Positions 9,778-23,400 are shown, counted from the stretch's first letter. The stretch: 64,000 bases of DNA from Colletes latitarsis (GCF_051014445.1 NC_135147.1:27618479-27682478); one strand, 5' to 3'. Numbers and translations are program-made. Notes: generated by a model from the letters alone, not told the origin.

Positions 9778-12308
9778 TTCCAAGGACCATGCAACGTCGA
9801 CACGCTCGACTTCGAAGAGGTCCAAGGATCGATAAATACGACTGTTTTGTGCGCAACACACCGTCCTGACCCGGTTTCGTTACGCGTTCAAAGAAGGGGA
9901 CGAACTTTGTTGGAAAATTCCGGTCGAAACGGAAATGTCTCGACGAGTGTCCGGTTCCCTCGATGCTTGACTCGACCGACTTACGTACCCTTATTTCTGC
10001 CAGCACGTCGAACCCGAAAATAAGTTTAGAGACGTGGTATATATGCCCATCGCGTGGTTTAAATTGGAGAAAGAGATGGGATCGAATCGGTCCTTGGAGA
10101 CGCTGAAAGACTGGCGACTGGTCGGTCGCAACAGGTGCGTACGCGATCGAAACATCCGTCGACGTTTGAATCCGTGTTCGAGTCGTAAATCGAAGAAAAG
10201 CCCGAACACCGGTGCACGAACAAAGTAAAATGAGGTTGAAACGCGAAGGGTTAACAGCTCGAGAGAAAGTTCTTTCGTCGGGCTGGTTTTATCGCATTCT
10301 ACTCGGAACGCGTTCCGCGCGAACACTCGCTCGAGAACAAAAGACGATTGAATTTTATCCGAGATAAACCAATGTTTTCCGCGCTGGATGAAATCCCGAC
10401 CGAATCCTTTCTTTCTCCATGTTCCCCTCGATCGCCGATCCGTTAATACGCGAATCGGAATCTAGCACTACGACTAGACTATTTATTGGACGCATATCGT
10501 ACGGTCGAACTTTGATTAACCGGCTTCGTCGAGACTGAGACAGACCGGATAAATCTTCTATTTACGATATATCGAATGGATGTTTGAATGTCCGAAGAAA
10601 TTTACGATCCCGCTATATCGCGAAGACTACGGTACCTACGGTCAGAGACAAATTAGCGTAAACAAATACGGGATATTAGGAAAGTGCATTGGCAACGGTC
10701 GAATAGTTGTTCTATAGGTTTATAGTTGCTGGAATTCCGTACACCGGAAAACCGAAACTTACTTTTTTCATCCGTGTTTCTCCCCAGCTTGTACTACCCC
10801 GGTAGCTTTCGAATTCAACTAATTGCATTCCCAGTCTCGTTTGCGTTTCAAATAACGTCCGGCGTGTGCCCGCGTCCGCTTCTCACCAAAAGGGAGATAC
10901 GCTTCTTCTCCTTTTATCCTACATTTTCCTCCCTTTTTTCGTCGGAGACTCGAAACTCCTCGGGCGATTTCTTTTCTCCTTTTCTCCTTTTCTACTTTTC
11001 CTTTCTTCTTGTTCGAATTACCGCGCGATCCTTTCAGTTTCACACCCTTACTCCGTCGCGTCCCTCCCGTTCTCTTTTTCCTTTTTCATTGGGTGGCACC
11101 GACAAGATCGAAGGTAAAGGACAGAACGAGTTCTCGCCCGACACGCGGTGATTTATCTTAGCAGGAAACTCGTTCCAATCATGTCGGCCTCCGACGTCCT
11201 CCCTCTTATCAGAGTTCTTCTCTCGGATCTTTTTCATTCCGACTCGTCGACGCGGATATAGACACGTTCCCGTTACTCGCGAGCCTCGACGCTTCGACGA
11301 GTCGAGAAATCCCCGTTTTTTCTTTTGCAATATTCGTCAAGGTGTTTTAAGAGCTCCTCGAAACTTGCAGCCCCTGACACTCGAAACAGCCGCGAGAGTA
11401 GTCTTTTACCTTTTGCGTTCGATATTCTCGCCCCGAAGATAAATAACAGGGGTATACTTTTCCAAGCTCAGAACTTTTCAAGTTCTCGAACCGCTATACT
11501 TTTCACGATTTTGCAAAAAGTAACGCACGCGTCGGCGAGAAAAGAGTTTGCTGCCAAACTATCGTCTACAGGAAAGTGCGTCACAGTTTGGTAAACAAAC
11601 AGTTTATACCACGAGACGCGAACGTTTCTCGTCGAAATTTTTTAGCCACGTTTCTTTTCGTCAACCAGCAAATGGAAGCTGTACGCGTTTTCGAACTTGA
11701 AAACATTTTCATGATATTTCTCGAACGGATGTTGCATTTCGTAATTAAGTTTCCTCTATTTCGCTTTTAGGAGCTTCGCCCTAAAGAGATCCGTTGCGTA
11801 AAGAGTCTATAATATACGGGAAAATCGTTTCCATCTCGAGCCAGTTTTTCGTTTATTTTCGATCCTCCAGGTTGGATACGCCGACGTGCATAAATTCATC
11901 GGCCGTAATTTAACGGCAGAGTTTCGTTTTCATGCTGACGTTCGAAGGTTTTAAATTGCGAGTACGTAAAGAGCGCCGACGGGATCGCGCGAACTTGACA
12001 ATATTTTCCACGCTCGAAACGTTTGCGATGAAAAACGCGAGCTTTCAATTTGCGCGCCCAACTTTTCGCCGCTGCGTTTGGTATCCGTTCCGAGAGACGC
12101 TTCGGATACCGCGCTCCTCGACGATTTCCTTTTAAGAAATTACATTTTCCACCGTTGTTATTTTAGAAGGATTTCATTTCGTCTCGAGGTTCCACCGTTC
12201 CAAATTACATTTTCCCTCCAACCTAATAACCTTTTGTTTCCGTGCGTTTCGAAGACTTTGAAAATAAAGGTTTCAACGCGTTATGATTTCGGTAAATATG
12301 TACATATA

Positions 12309-12591
12309 TAGGGTGTTCGGCCATCCCTGGGAAAAATTTTAATGGAGGATTCCAGAGGCCAAAATAAGACGAAAATCAAGAATACCAATTTGTTGATGAA
12401 GGCAAAAATGATTGAAAATGACCCCCGCAAACGAAAATAATTTTTCCAGAACGATTTGAAATTTTTGAATTTAATTGTTAATAACTTTTTAACGGAGCCT
12501 CCATCAACAAAGTGGTATTCTTGATTTTCGTCTTATTCTGGCCTCTAGAATCCCCCATTAAAATTTTTCCCAGGGGTGATCGAACACCCTG
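12309..12591. mobile_element. foldback MITE copy 2 (283 bp, TA-flanked, internally deleted)
   Basis: The left end reads TAGGGTGTTCGGCCATCC, its first C changed to T, after TA at 12307-12308. The right end reads CGAACACCCTG and is followed by TA at 12592-12593. Both ends carry the family's GGGAAAAATTTTAATGG block and the AGAGGCCAAAATAAGACG block or its complement. The copy is much shorter than copies 1 and 4 because most of the left arm and the centre are missing. There is no coding capacity. Confidence 0.85.
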
Positions 12592-13040
12592 TATAGTATA
12601 TTCTGGTTCTGCCAGTTGGAACTTTTCGTCGAAACATTCGCATTTACCATGGTATTGATTCGACTTGTCGCAGATCGCAATCTCGTGCGCAATCGATCAT
12701 CGGAAAAGTCGCAATTCGGTAGACGACGAGTCCCCAAGGAACTCTATAAATATTAAAATTCCGGCTGTCTCTTGCGAGCACTCGGCAATTTTTATTACGC
12801 GGCCAACATATTCGCTGGCTCCTGATTTCCATCTCAAAAAGCAAATTCAATTAGCCTTCGAGTCCCGTACGCGTAACTCGTTTTACGATTTTTCATGGAT
12901 TCTATTTTTTTTAAAAAAAAAAAAGAGACCAATCCCCGATTTCATTCGACGGGAAGTTAATTCCCCGACTCGTTGAACAAGATCGAATTTCCAACAAAGT
13001 CCCCTTTAAGCGCCTTCTCCGATTCACCCGTATATCGATC

Positions 13041-13110
13041 TGCCTCTCTCTCTCTATCTCTCCCCCTCTTGTTCTCTTTTCCTCTTTCGCTCTTTCTCTC
13101 ACTTTCTCTG
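13041..13110. repeat. CT-rich polypyrimidine tract
   Basis: About 70 bases are almost wholly C and T on the plus strand, with (CT)n and (TTTCTC)-like stretches. It is a degenerate simple repeat. No exon is recognisable directly after it. Confidence 0.7.
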
Positions 13111-14873
13111 AGCACGTCGAACGTTAATTGTTACCGACGTGCTTCTCATCGGCTGGGTAGGTAATCTTTTTACGAACGGTCCGATGCACTCCCTCGGCAA
13201 GAATGTCTCTCGAGAGGTTCGGCTAAGCGGCCACTGTCTGCCAGCCTTGGCTCTGCCTTCAAAGGACGCTGGTCCATTAGCTTTTAGCGCTGATGCAAGC
13301 TACCCCTGTAATCCGGACCGACCTGGTCCTTCTAACGGGAGCCGTTCGAGTAGCCAGGATAGACGCATTCTCGGATCCAGCTTACGAGAATCGCGTTTGC
13401 GGTTGCTCGATGCCTCCTCCCTCTCTCTAGATCGAGGAATTTCGTGAAACCTTTAGCGCTTGTTGCTTATAGGCATTTGCACGACCCGACGGGATTCGTG
13501 ACACGGAATTTACGACGTCGATTCTGTTTCTCAAGAATGGACTATCCGGACAAAAGTGGATAGGGAGTTGATTACCGATGAAAGAAACCAAGCTTTTTCG
13601 TTAGTGAATATTTTCTATCGCGACCCTTGAAACGAAAAGCTGATTATTTTCAACCCTTAGGCGAGACTTTCTCCTTTTACGGTAAACCCTTGGTTGCTGG
13701 GGTTTGTTAGGCAACAATTCCAACTGGGAGAAGTTTTACCGTGGCGCGACAGGATCGCAAAGACGCGCCGGTATCGATAATATCACGGACGGCATCGATG
13801 AGACTCGTTTCTTGTCGTGTTTGTTAAAAGTTTGCGTAGCGTGTCGACTCCGCGTAACTCGTGGCCGAGCTCGCGGGACCATGAAGCGCGACAGCTCGAT
13901 AAATCACGGAGAAAGAAGACGAAGGAGAGCTGGAGTTGGCGAACTGTCCTTTGTATAAATAGACCACTGTTGGCTTAGCACCGGTTGGAAGGTCGTTGGA
14001 AATTTATCAGCAAAGCGAACTTCTTACTCTCTTCGCCTTTCTCGCGTTCGTTTTGGTCCGCGTGTCTTTACCGTTGATTAAATCTTTAATCTCTGCGGTT
14101 AATATAGCTTTCGATTGAATTTTTCACGAGATTGCCGACCATTTCGAGTTCTCGTTCTTCCAACAACTAGGAGGCATCGTTCTGGAATTTCTGGAAATCC
14201 GTTTATAGGGGAAAGAACAAATTAATAAACAAGTTGCGTATCTGGGTCTAAATCGTTTGTTCATTTTCGTTGCATTCTCCGAATAGCATGCACCAATAAT
14301 CTCCGACACGTGTAATTTGTCGGAAACAGGGCAGCGTCAACGGTCGTGAAGCAATTTATTTGTGGAGCAATTATAAAGTGACCGGTAGCGGGGGTAGGTG
14401 TAACAGTAATTATACGGTCCCCCGGGTGTTTCGCGTACATTCCCAGAACAAAACCGAGACTTGGAAAATACGGGTTTAACAGGTAGCGAGGTGCGCGGTA
14501 CCTCGCTTCCCATCCCGTTGCTGCGATCACGCGCGGCTAAAAACCGTCTCCGGTTTTCGTTAGCGCGCCGAAAACATAAAACTCGTTGGTTTTCTTCGCA
14601 GCCGTCGGCTCGTAGAACGTCTCTCGACGAAATACCAGTGGAAAATGGGATAAATCAGCGGGAATTGCTCGGAAACCGTGAGAGGGAGCGTGGTTCACAA
14701 CGGCGATAACGTTGCGTATTTGTAAAATGTTGAGTAGCAAATCGACAAGCAACCCCGACGAAAGGGGAAACGAAAAGTTGACGGGTCCAAGTCGGGTCGT
14801 TGGGGATTTCGTGGCTTTACCGGCCCTTACGCGCTGTTCCTCTGACCGTCGAAGCGCTCCATGCTCCGCATAG

Positions 14874-14891
14874 TCCTTCCTTCCTTCCTTC
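14874..14891. repeat. (CCTT)n microsatellite
   Basis: Four consecutive CCTT units, a short simple repeat in non-coding sequence. Confidence 0.7.
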
Positions 14892-15556
14892 GTTGCTTCC
14901 GCCTCGTCGCTAACGCTCCTCCAAAACCCCTGGAGAATTCCTTCTTATCCTCGACTCGTGATCATTACGTTCGATTACTACCACCCCGGCTAAGCGTCCG
15001 GAAAATCCCGTCGTTGATCCCTCGTGTTCTCGCCAATACTACCCACCTCTGCTCTTTCGACTCTTGTTTTCGAAAGTGAATTCATCCCCTCGATAGTAGC
15101 ACCTGTAGGAGGATGTAGAGAAAACCGGTATCGAATTCTACCAGAGATCGCTGCAAGAACTTGGACTCGGAATGTACGATCGAAATGCTTTTTAAAGCTT
15201 AATTTTTCTCTTTCGAGCGAATATTTGCGTTTCGTTGACGGAACGTTGAACCGAGATTGCGGGAAATATGGAGCTCGTTCCACGTTGGAAATTGTGCCGT
15301 TCGACGACCGACCTCGGTGGATCGCGACGCGTAAAAAAGCTCGAACCGTCGCCATCGAAGGTTTCTTAGCGCGTGGTCGAATTTACGAGGCCGCGAACGT
15401 CGTTGTTCGCGGAATCGACTACGACCGCGAGCATAACCGGCTCCATAAATCTCACCGCAAACTCGGCGAGCGTTTCTGCTCCTCGAGGAATGAATTATTT
15501 CGTGGAGGTTCGCCGCGAAGAAAACGATCGTCGGTTTCTCGGATTCGGTCTTTTTG

Positions 15557-15581
15557 CCGACGACGCCGACGACGACGACGG
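15557..15581. repeat. (CGA)n triplet microsatellite
   Basis: GACGACGCCGACGACGACGACG-type repetition. In one plus-strand frame it reads as poly-Arg and in another as poly-Asp, which inflates open frames locally. Confidence 0.7.
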
Positions 15582-18180
15582 ACTCGGAGCCACCGGCTAG
15601 AGAAAATTTCTCCTTTGGTCGTTGGAAAATTTCCGTCGCGTTCGTTGCCTCCTCCTTTTATGGCCCGACTTCCGCTCTCGTTACGTAGCTTGCTCCGCGA
15701 CGCGAGAAATTGTTTGACGTTTTCGTCGTTCATGATCTCGATTCCATTGTCGGTCGACAAAGTCATTCGCCACGAGAATCTTTGTTCGTTTATCCACGGA
15801 ACGTTGTCGATTTTTAGTACAGTGCGTCTTGATTAGGTTAGTAAGACGTACCTGATCGATACGGATAACTACAGAAAATAGGTGGTTATTGATCAAACAA
15901 AACAAACGCAGTACATTTGCGACGGAATTCTTCTCGGAAAATCACGGTTCGCATCTTGATGTTTTCTACCTATCTTTCGTTTTACGACAAGGATCAGTTC
16001 GGTTTTTCCATTGTCGTTCCGTTTTCTGTCTTATTTCGTTCGCATTCGAGCGAGCAAACATTGCCCCGCGAGAACAACATTCAACCAGTGGTCGTAGCTA
16101 TTGGATCGCGTACAGCTTCCGCAACTCCCTTTCAGTCGCTGTTTCTCAAGATTTTTTACCTCATAATCGATGTCGATTTAAAAACTATTTGTATACGGTC
16201 GACGTGTGGAATTTATCGTGGACGATTATCTGTCAGTGGCAGCTACGTGACACACATTCGCGGTCGTCTAAGCCCTTCGTAGAGGGTGTGGAGGTGTTGC
16301 AGAGGCCGGTATAAATCGCAACGTAATTCACCGTTTATGCTCGGCTCCAGGGGCTTTCGACTTTAATTATCGCGCGCCATCGAATGCTTTTACAACGAGC
16401 CTGCCGATAAAAGCGACCTCCTGGTAACATACTATTATTGAATTTGCAATTACGCTGTACGCCCGACAATTTTTACCCGTTCGCCGTTCTCTGTTCTTAA
16501 TGTCGTTAATGGACCATCGCTCTGCAGCATACCTATCCCAATAAGTCCCTCACGATCTAATATCGAAGCCGCGGAGAGAGGACGCGATTAATCTCTTTCG
16601 ATCGCATGGAACAACTCGATAACGAAACAGTAGCCACGACTAAGGCTCCTATCGCTCTACGTGATGCATTATACGTCGATATTTTAGATGCTTTTGTTTC
16701 GAATTATTGCCTAGGATCGGGGTCTCGTCGTTTGTAATTCCAAGGAAACGAACCAAGATCGGAAAGTAGCAAAAAATCGTCGTTTGCTCTGTTCAAAATA
16801 CAATTATAGGAAATAACAATCACGAGCGTGGGCGAACGAGGACGGACCATTCTGCGACGAATTGTAAATGGGAACGAGTATCGATCTAGTTGTCGCGTGT
16901 ACAGGGGAACTGGTCGATTCTAATTGGAACGGGCCGAGGAAATCGTAGCTTTCGTGCAATCGTCGCATTGGGAAAATAGAAAGGTCGCACGTACTTGTGA
17001 CGTTCTTACAAACGTTAACGAGTTCTCTTAATGCAGTTCCGATTTTGCGAGCCGAATCTTTTCCGATCTTCTTTGTTCCTTTGCCTCTTTAGATCGTGCG
17101 AACCGAGTTCGATCGATTGGTTCAATTCGTTGGGGAGAATCGAATTTTTACATATTTTGCTCGTATTATTCGTTTCGCTGTAAAAGCATTCAAGTTTTTA
17201 AATTTCGTTTCGTAAAATCTAGAACCGTACATTAGCAAAAATGCGAATGCTGTACGTTCTACGGACATCGTTATGAATCCCAGCGAAGCACGCTTGCAAA
17301 GCGAACAAATCCGCGGACCGAGCATTAATTGAGCACTCTAATCACGAGCGGAACTAAAACAGAGGTCTAAATCCAGGGATTGGTGGGAAAGGTGAATGGG
17401 GGTGGGATTCCGTTTCGGTGTCGATGAAAAGCAAATACGCGTCAGATACACTCGTAGCGTTTGCACAAAGAGACGAAGCAAAGCTCTTCCCCGGAGGAAC
17501 ATTTTTTAAAACCCACTTAATATCGACCGTGAACGCGCAACAACCTTTTCTCCTCGCTTCGCCCAAGGTTTTTTTCTTGCAACGTTCGGCATTAACCTGA
17601 CAAAAGATTCGCAGCGTCGAGGTTGTATCGTCTGGCTCGTATCGTCGAGCGTGTATCGTCCACGGCATTACTTTTCTAGTGACTCGGAACTTTCTGGGAG
17701 ATAAAGTTTCCAACGGAAGCTCTCTCGACCTCTTTCCTCCCTCTTTGCTGTTCCCCGACTACCGGTTTCCTTTTTTTCTTTTAGTTCTCTTTTTGTATCG
17801 TCTGTTCCTTTTCGCGACGCTGTTGCTTCGTCGCGTACTTTGCACGAGAATAAGCGACCGCTCTGCTCCGTCACCGATCTGTAGCCACTAAATATTGAAA
17901 TGGAAAATATCGGTATTATACTATCATTATTTTGCGTAACAGATACTATTTTCGTGGAATCAGTTTTGCACTGCAAACGATTGCAACGATATACTCCAAC
18001 GAACGAAAAATGAAATTAAATCTAAATTACGTGCCTGTTAACTTAACGCTAATTTTCAAATTTTGGTTAGCTCCCAATGTAAATAGGAAATATATAGCAA
18101 AGATGAAAAGAAGGAATCTTCAGTTTCCACTGTCTTAGAATAGTCTATCAATACGTATTAAAAATACATAAATTTCAAAC

Positions 18181-18773
18181 GCGTGCAGTTTCGAAACTAC
18201 TAGGGTTTTATTAATTATTGAGTCACCATTGGAAGCGGTAAAGCCTCCCCTTCAAAATGGCTTTTGGTTTTTGTCGATCCGACTTCCCGTTCTCGAGATA
18301 TCGTAATTTATGTAAAGGGGTAATTTTTTCAAGATTCCGCTATGGCTCTTCCCGTGCTAAAACAGGCTACTAACGCACATTGAAATTACTAACATTTTAA
18401 TTACGTGCAATTCCGAAACTACTAGTGTTTTTGCCATAATTAAGGAATCGTTAGCAGCGGTAAACCTTCCTCTTTAAAATGGCTTTTGGTTTTTGTCGAT
18501 CCGACTTTCCGTTTTCGAGATATCGTAATTTATGTAAAGAGGTAATTTTTAAAAAATTCTCTTATGGGGCTTTCCGTGTTACGGCAGACTACTAACGCGC
18601 ATTGAAATTACTAAAACTTTAATTACGTGCAGTTCCGAAACTACTAGTGTTTTTGCCATAATTGAGCAATCGTTAGCAGCGGTAAACCTTCCTCTTTGAA
18701 ATGGCTTTTGATTTTTGTCGATCCGACTTACCGTTTCGGAGATATCGTAATTTATGTAAATGGTAATTTTTTT
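18181..18773. repeat. tandem array, 222-bp unit, about 2.7 copies
   Basis: Units begin at 18181, 18403 and 18625, exactly 222 bases apart, at the motif CGTGCA(A/G)TTYCGAAACTACTAG. Each unit then carries GGTAAA(G/C)CCT, AAATGGCTTTTG, TTTTTGTCGATCCGACTT and GAGATATCGTAATTTATG. The second and third units are closest to each other; the first is more diverged. The third unit breaks off at about 18773 and runs into GC-rich sequence. There is no ORF, target duplication or terminal repeat. It may be a small satellite block or the internal repeat of a larger unrecognised element. Confidence 0.85.
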
Positions 18774-19315
18774 ATCTCTGTCTTCGTCTGACGCGTCGCG
18801 TCGGACCTCCTTGTCGCACGTGCGTGGTGCTGACCTACCTCGCGTACGTGACTGTCGTGACCTAGTTTCGCCGTAGTATTTCCAAGAATTTACTACGCAC
18901 TGTTTACTATCTACGCGCGCGAGATGAATGAACTCGCGCGAGCGCAACGACGAACCCTATCTCCGAAACTAGCCACCGCATCGACGCGAAACTAAAATCG
19001 CTATATCTCCGGAACTAATAACGCTATCGACTCGTACAAACGCTCATTTTAAAGGGCATTTCATCCCCTATCCGATGACCATATCAATCATCATTTTTTA
19101 TGCTGTTTTCTATGTTTATTTTGTCATTTTCTTTGACTCTACATACCCAAAGTCGTTTCGGCAACTCCTATTGATTATACGACTGGTGTGCGATACAACT
19201 GGATCATAAATTGTTTATTTAATTGAAAATGTATTTAAATTTGTTTGCGTAATTACTGGCCAGTATTTTTTCGTAAATGTTTTCTCTGGAACTAAATACG
19301 TTATCGACTTGAAAT
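18774..19315. repeat. array flank with three degenerate copies of a second ~35-bp motif
   Basis: Directly right of the 222-bp array lies a GC-rich stretch, then three related segments at 18958-18993, 19003-19038 and 19282-19315. They share the pattern TCTCCGGAACTAATAACG, then CTATCGACTCG, with substitutions. The first half resembles the CGAAACTACTAG start of the 222-bp unit, so both may derive from one older repeat. GAGATATCG in the array and TATCTCCG here are also near complements. Divergence makes this tentative. Confidence 0.45.
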
Positions 19316-20372
19316 AAAAAACGAAACGTATACGAAATATACATTGTTCGGAAGTTGCTCGAAAAGAAAAATAGCAGAAAAGTGTATTATTACTCGTGGG
19401 AACGGAACAACAGTGTTTTTCAACCGTGTAATACAGTGTTGCAGTTGTTTCCCCCATCACGTCGATCAGTAGTCGTTCCTTATTCGCTGTGAGAATCCAT
19501 TGCTTCCTATGAATCTTTCTGTATTCTCAATATTTTATGGTCGAAGATTGCAGGATGAAAGCAAGTTTTTCCATCTCGCGAGAAGAACTTGGAAGAGTCG
19601 GAACACGAAGGAGTAAAAAACTTTTGCCATTCTGAAGAAATGTTTGGTTTTATACGGATGATCGATTATAATTGAAAAGGAGTAAAGAAAAAAAACGGAA
19701 CGTTGTGAAACGAACAAAGGGAAGTTTAAAGTAATGGTAACAAAAAGCCCCGACTCGTCGAGAGGCGAACGTTCGCGTTGGTATCATTTTCCACGAGAGT
19801 CGTGGCACGTTTCGAGTAATATTTCACGGTAGTTCGAAGCTTCCTCGAGGCAAAGTTTCCAGATAATTCGAAGAACGGATAGTTTAGCCCAATAGTTGGC
19901 GTAACTCGTTCGACTCTAGTGCGTTGTTTCTTTAAGTATCTCGCCACTTAACGATGCTCCTACGGTTCGTTCGTTGTCAGTTTAAGGTTCCGTTGCACTT
20001 TTTCGGCTCATTCCAAGTTCCACTTGGTTAAGTATTCTTATTATTACTAACTTATCGATCCAATCGCGTGTAAATTGTCGAATATTCGTAGCGTCACAAG
20101 TTAGAACGAAACACTGGATCGTATAAAAAGAAAAAGGGGAAATAGGAAAACGGTGACCGATAGAAGCAGGAAGTATACGTACAGTTGGGAAGAAAGGAAG
20201 GGAGGCAGGCAGGCGATTCGCGCCATGGTAAAAGATTATTCGTGCGAGACAAACGTGCTTCGCCTCGAAACTCTCGCCGTGAAGCAAGCGCTTTTGCTCT
20301 CGCCATTTAGCGAGGCCATTTGCCCCTCTTTTCCCTTATCCGCTTCGTGCCGATCCGCGTTGCGCCGCTGTG

Positions 20373-20408
20373 TCGTGCCGTGCCATGCCGTGCCATGCCG
20401 TGCCGTGG
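20373..20408. repeat. GTGCC/ATGCC pentanucleotide microsatellite
   Basis: About seven units of RTGCC alternate between GTGCC and ATGCC over about 36 bases. It is a GC-rich simple repeat with period five. Confidence 0.8.
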
Positions 20409-23400
20409 GGCCCATTGTTCGCGTTCTTACCCCGGAATGAAAGTTCTCGTACGCCCGCGATATTTCAATTCCCATGTCACGTGCAATCCCAACGGCAAGC
20501 TCTTGCGTGATACCGCGACAGAAAAGGAGAAGAAGAACAACCGGGGGCTGCGTAATCTTTGGTAGCAGCAGCCGTTCGAGCCGGTTGCACCGACAAGAAC
20601 TTACGCTTCCCTGTTTCCGCGGACGGCATTGAAACCGACGAGTCGCGCACCCTCTAAAGGAAATTTCTTCTCGGTAGTTAGGAAACTTTGCTTCCTGGTT
20701 TACTTGAGAAAACTTTCGTCAGCGATGTCGTTCAATTTTTTTACTCGCAGCCTTCTCCCGATCTCGGTGTCGGTTTCGTTCGCGTCTTAGGAAAACGTAC
20801 CGGAATCGCGTTAACCACCAACAGAAAACGAATTCACTCGCGGGATCGTATCCCGTCGAGTTTACGCGGTTTATTTACTGTCGACTCAAAGAAAACACAA
20901 GTCCCAAGATAAAGAAAGAATCGTTTGAAATCTGCTTGCGTCGGATCGGTTCAACTTGGCGTTCCTCAGCATCTCGAGCCGATTCTCTCGAGGATGGTCA
21001 TTGTCTTTCCTTGTTTTTCTTAGTTCGTTGCTCGTTCGATCGTTGCGAGCACGCATCGACCGTTTTATCTTCGTTTTTGCATTCGCATCGAAGCGAGGCG
21101 AGGCATCTTTCTTTGATCGCGAAGCGAAACCAATCGATGGATCGGGTACATTACCAACGCATTCTCTTTCTTTCTCGGTTTCGCATCATATCGTAATACG
21201 TACGTACCTATTGCCTATCGGTTTCCAGTACACCTTGGAGTACATAGTTTCCACCTAGTTGTCGCTACTCTTTGCTACAGAAATGCCGAACACCGTGTCC
21301 CCGGTATTGCTTCTCCGTTACGGTAATCCAAGGTACTTAGAACGGTTCGTTCGTCGTTTCGACGTATCCGGGACCGAGACGACTTTGTCGGAAATACAAT
21401 ATCGCGAGCATCGCGACTAACCGTGCAACGAATCCGAACGAATAATCCCGTTCATGCATATTTCAATATTTCAGTCTCGGAACTTTTTTTCACGACACTC
21501 GAAGTCGTGTTGTTCGTAACCCGTGATTTATTCTCTATTTGTCTCGTCAGTTTAACTTCGGAACGCGTAAACGTTCGAACGGATGAATTATCGGTGGATT
21601 TCGAGTAAATTCTTCGGATGGTTTGATCGCTTTAGAAAAACTACGGATTAAAAAGTTGGTGGAATTTATTTGTACTTTGTAAAAGTATCGCGTAACTTGC
21701 TTCGGAAGCTCGAAGCGTCTATCGAGAGAAAAATGTGCACGCGCGGTTGATCTGCTCGGCTCGTCGATAGTATAAATGGATTTTAATACGGAAGACTGTC
21801 CGTAACAACGAGTCATCGTATAATCTCGTTTACTCTGAAACGTTGCTGGTGAAAATCTACGAGATAGTAAGCGATTAAGCTACGAAACTCGTTTCGCGCG
21901 TTATCCTTTTATTCGGACGGTTCAAAGGTGAAGATGAAAGGCCTTAATCTCCGTACCAAGGACGCGTGTACTGCATAATAACCGTGTTATAAGGTGCAGG
22001 GGCCTGCGTGGCTGGAGGATTATAGTCTCGAGAGTAAATACTGTTTTGTGCACGGTGGAGCAGTAAAAGTCATCCGCAACGTCAGATTTACCGATGCACG
22101 GTTCCTCGCGATTAAGCGAACACCGAGTGCACGAATATGCCTTGGATTACAGCGATTACGATCTTTCGAGCTATCGCGACCAACGAGATTAGTATCGAGC
22201 ACAAGGAAAAGTATCCGATTTTTCTTCTTTACGAATACAAACTATCTCCACCGTAATGGAAAAAGTAAATTACGGATTATCTGGCCAACAAAACCACGTG
22301 GTTGATGGTAAAAGAATAAATTTCGAGTTGGAAATGACCCCAGAGCCGATCAAGTAGTCGGAGTAAACGACTGGGCGGGCAGCCGCAAGTAGAAGGGCTC
22401 GGCGCATAGTCAGACGCGAGAGCAAAGTTGAAAAGCACGCCTTGGTGCCCAAAAAAGGAACGTGTTGGTCGTTCAAGGATCGATTTTCTTATTTCGCGAT
22501 GGACGAAAGCTTTGGAATGTCGAGATTTCGATCGGGATCACCAGGACCGTCGTGTATCGAGCACTCACTCCCTCGTCCTCGACCGTAAGATCTCCCTCGC
22601 GATCGTTTGGTCGCAAATGTTTGACGAATCGGATACAAAGAGACGTTTTTCTCGCGCGATGCACCAACCCCCGCTACTATTGACCCCCGACGCGAACCTA
22701 TTTTTATCAACGTGCAAAAGGAAGGTCTTCTCCTCTCTGACTGTAGGATACCAGCCGACACAAACAACCAGGAGTTCATCCTGCCTCGACGTCGCCTTTC
22801 TGCTACTGTTATCGCTCGCTCCGCCACTTCCGTTCTTTTTCCCAGTTTTTTATCCTCCTGGGGATATCGAGAGCTTTTACGCGAGCGAAGAACGTTACCG
22901 GGAATACGATACGCGGCTCGCCTCGGGACCCGCTATTGCGGCACAATCTCCATTATGCCAGCATTTATCGAACACGTTGCCGCGTTCGCGTTTCTCTTTC
23001 TCCTCCCTTTTCGGTTTGCTCGAATCCTGGCATAGGGCGTGAATTCAAGTTATCGTCCACTCTCCTTTGTCGCGCGTTTTATTCGATTTCGCGATTCAAG
23101 TTAAGCACAGGATGCCCGTGCACGTTTCGAAATATGCAAAACTAAAGGTACATGGCTATTTGGTCTTTACACTCGTCCCTGCGCTATATTATTAGCATTT
23201 GTTTTACGCGAGAACACAGACGCGAGGTTTCTATGTGGCGATCTTATTCAATTACCGAAAGCTCCTCGATCGAATCGACGATCTCTGTCTGCGAAATGGA
23301 ACGCAACTTTACGATGGTTCGGATGGTTGCGATTAAATCTCGGTCGGTGGCGGGACGCGGCAAACGAATTCTTCGTTAACCCGCGATTCGACGGAACGGT

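Larger units (their letters stand above)
7382..12308 (+). other. putative intron segment without supportable gene
   Basis: This CpG-rich unique sequence has many overlapping short open frames on both strands (for example several around 9500-10330) that encode Arg-rich sequence with no domain. It holds a hexanucleotide microsatellite at 8719-8749 and a GACGC-type 5-bp repeat at 9757-9777. Pyrimidine-rich tracts lie at about 10890-11090. No exon compatible with the signal-peptide exon was found. Confidence 0.4.
12592..18180 (+). other. putative intron segment without supportable gene
   Basis: This contains a pyrimidine-rich tract (13041-13110), a (CCTT)n run near 14874-14891 and a CGA-rich triplet run at 15557-15581. 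The longest open frame in the window (15024-15836, plus strand, 270 codons) lies here. It crosses the CGA run as a poly-Arg block, shows no domain and is overlapped by several minus-strand frames, so it is not called as a gene. Confidence 0.4.

Noticed and set aside
22401..22445. second Inr (AGTCAGAC) as an alternative promoter
   Set aside because: Inr match is incomplete and no DPE-like sequence occurs at +28.
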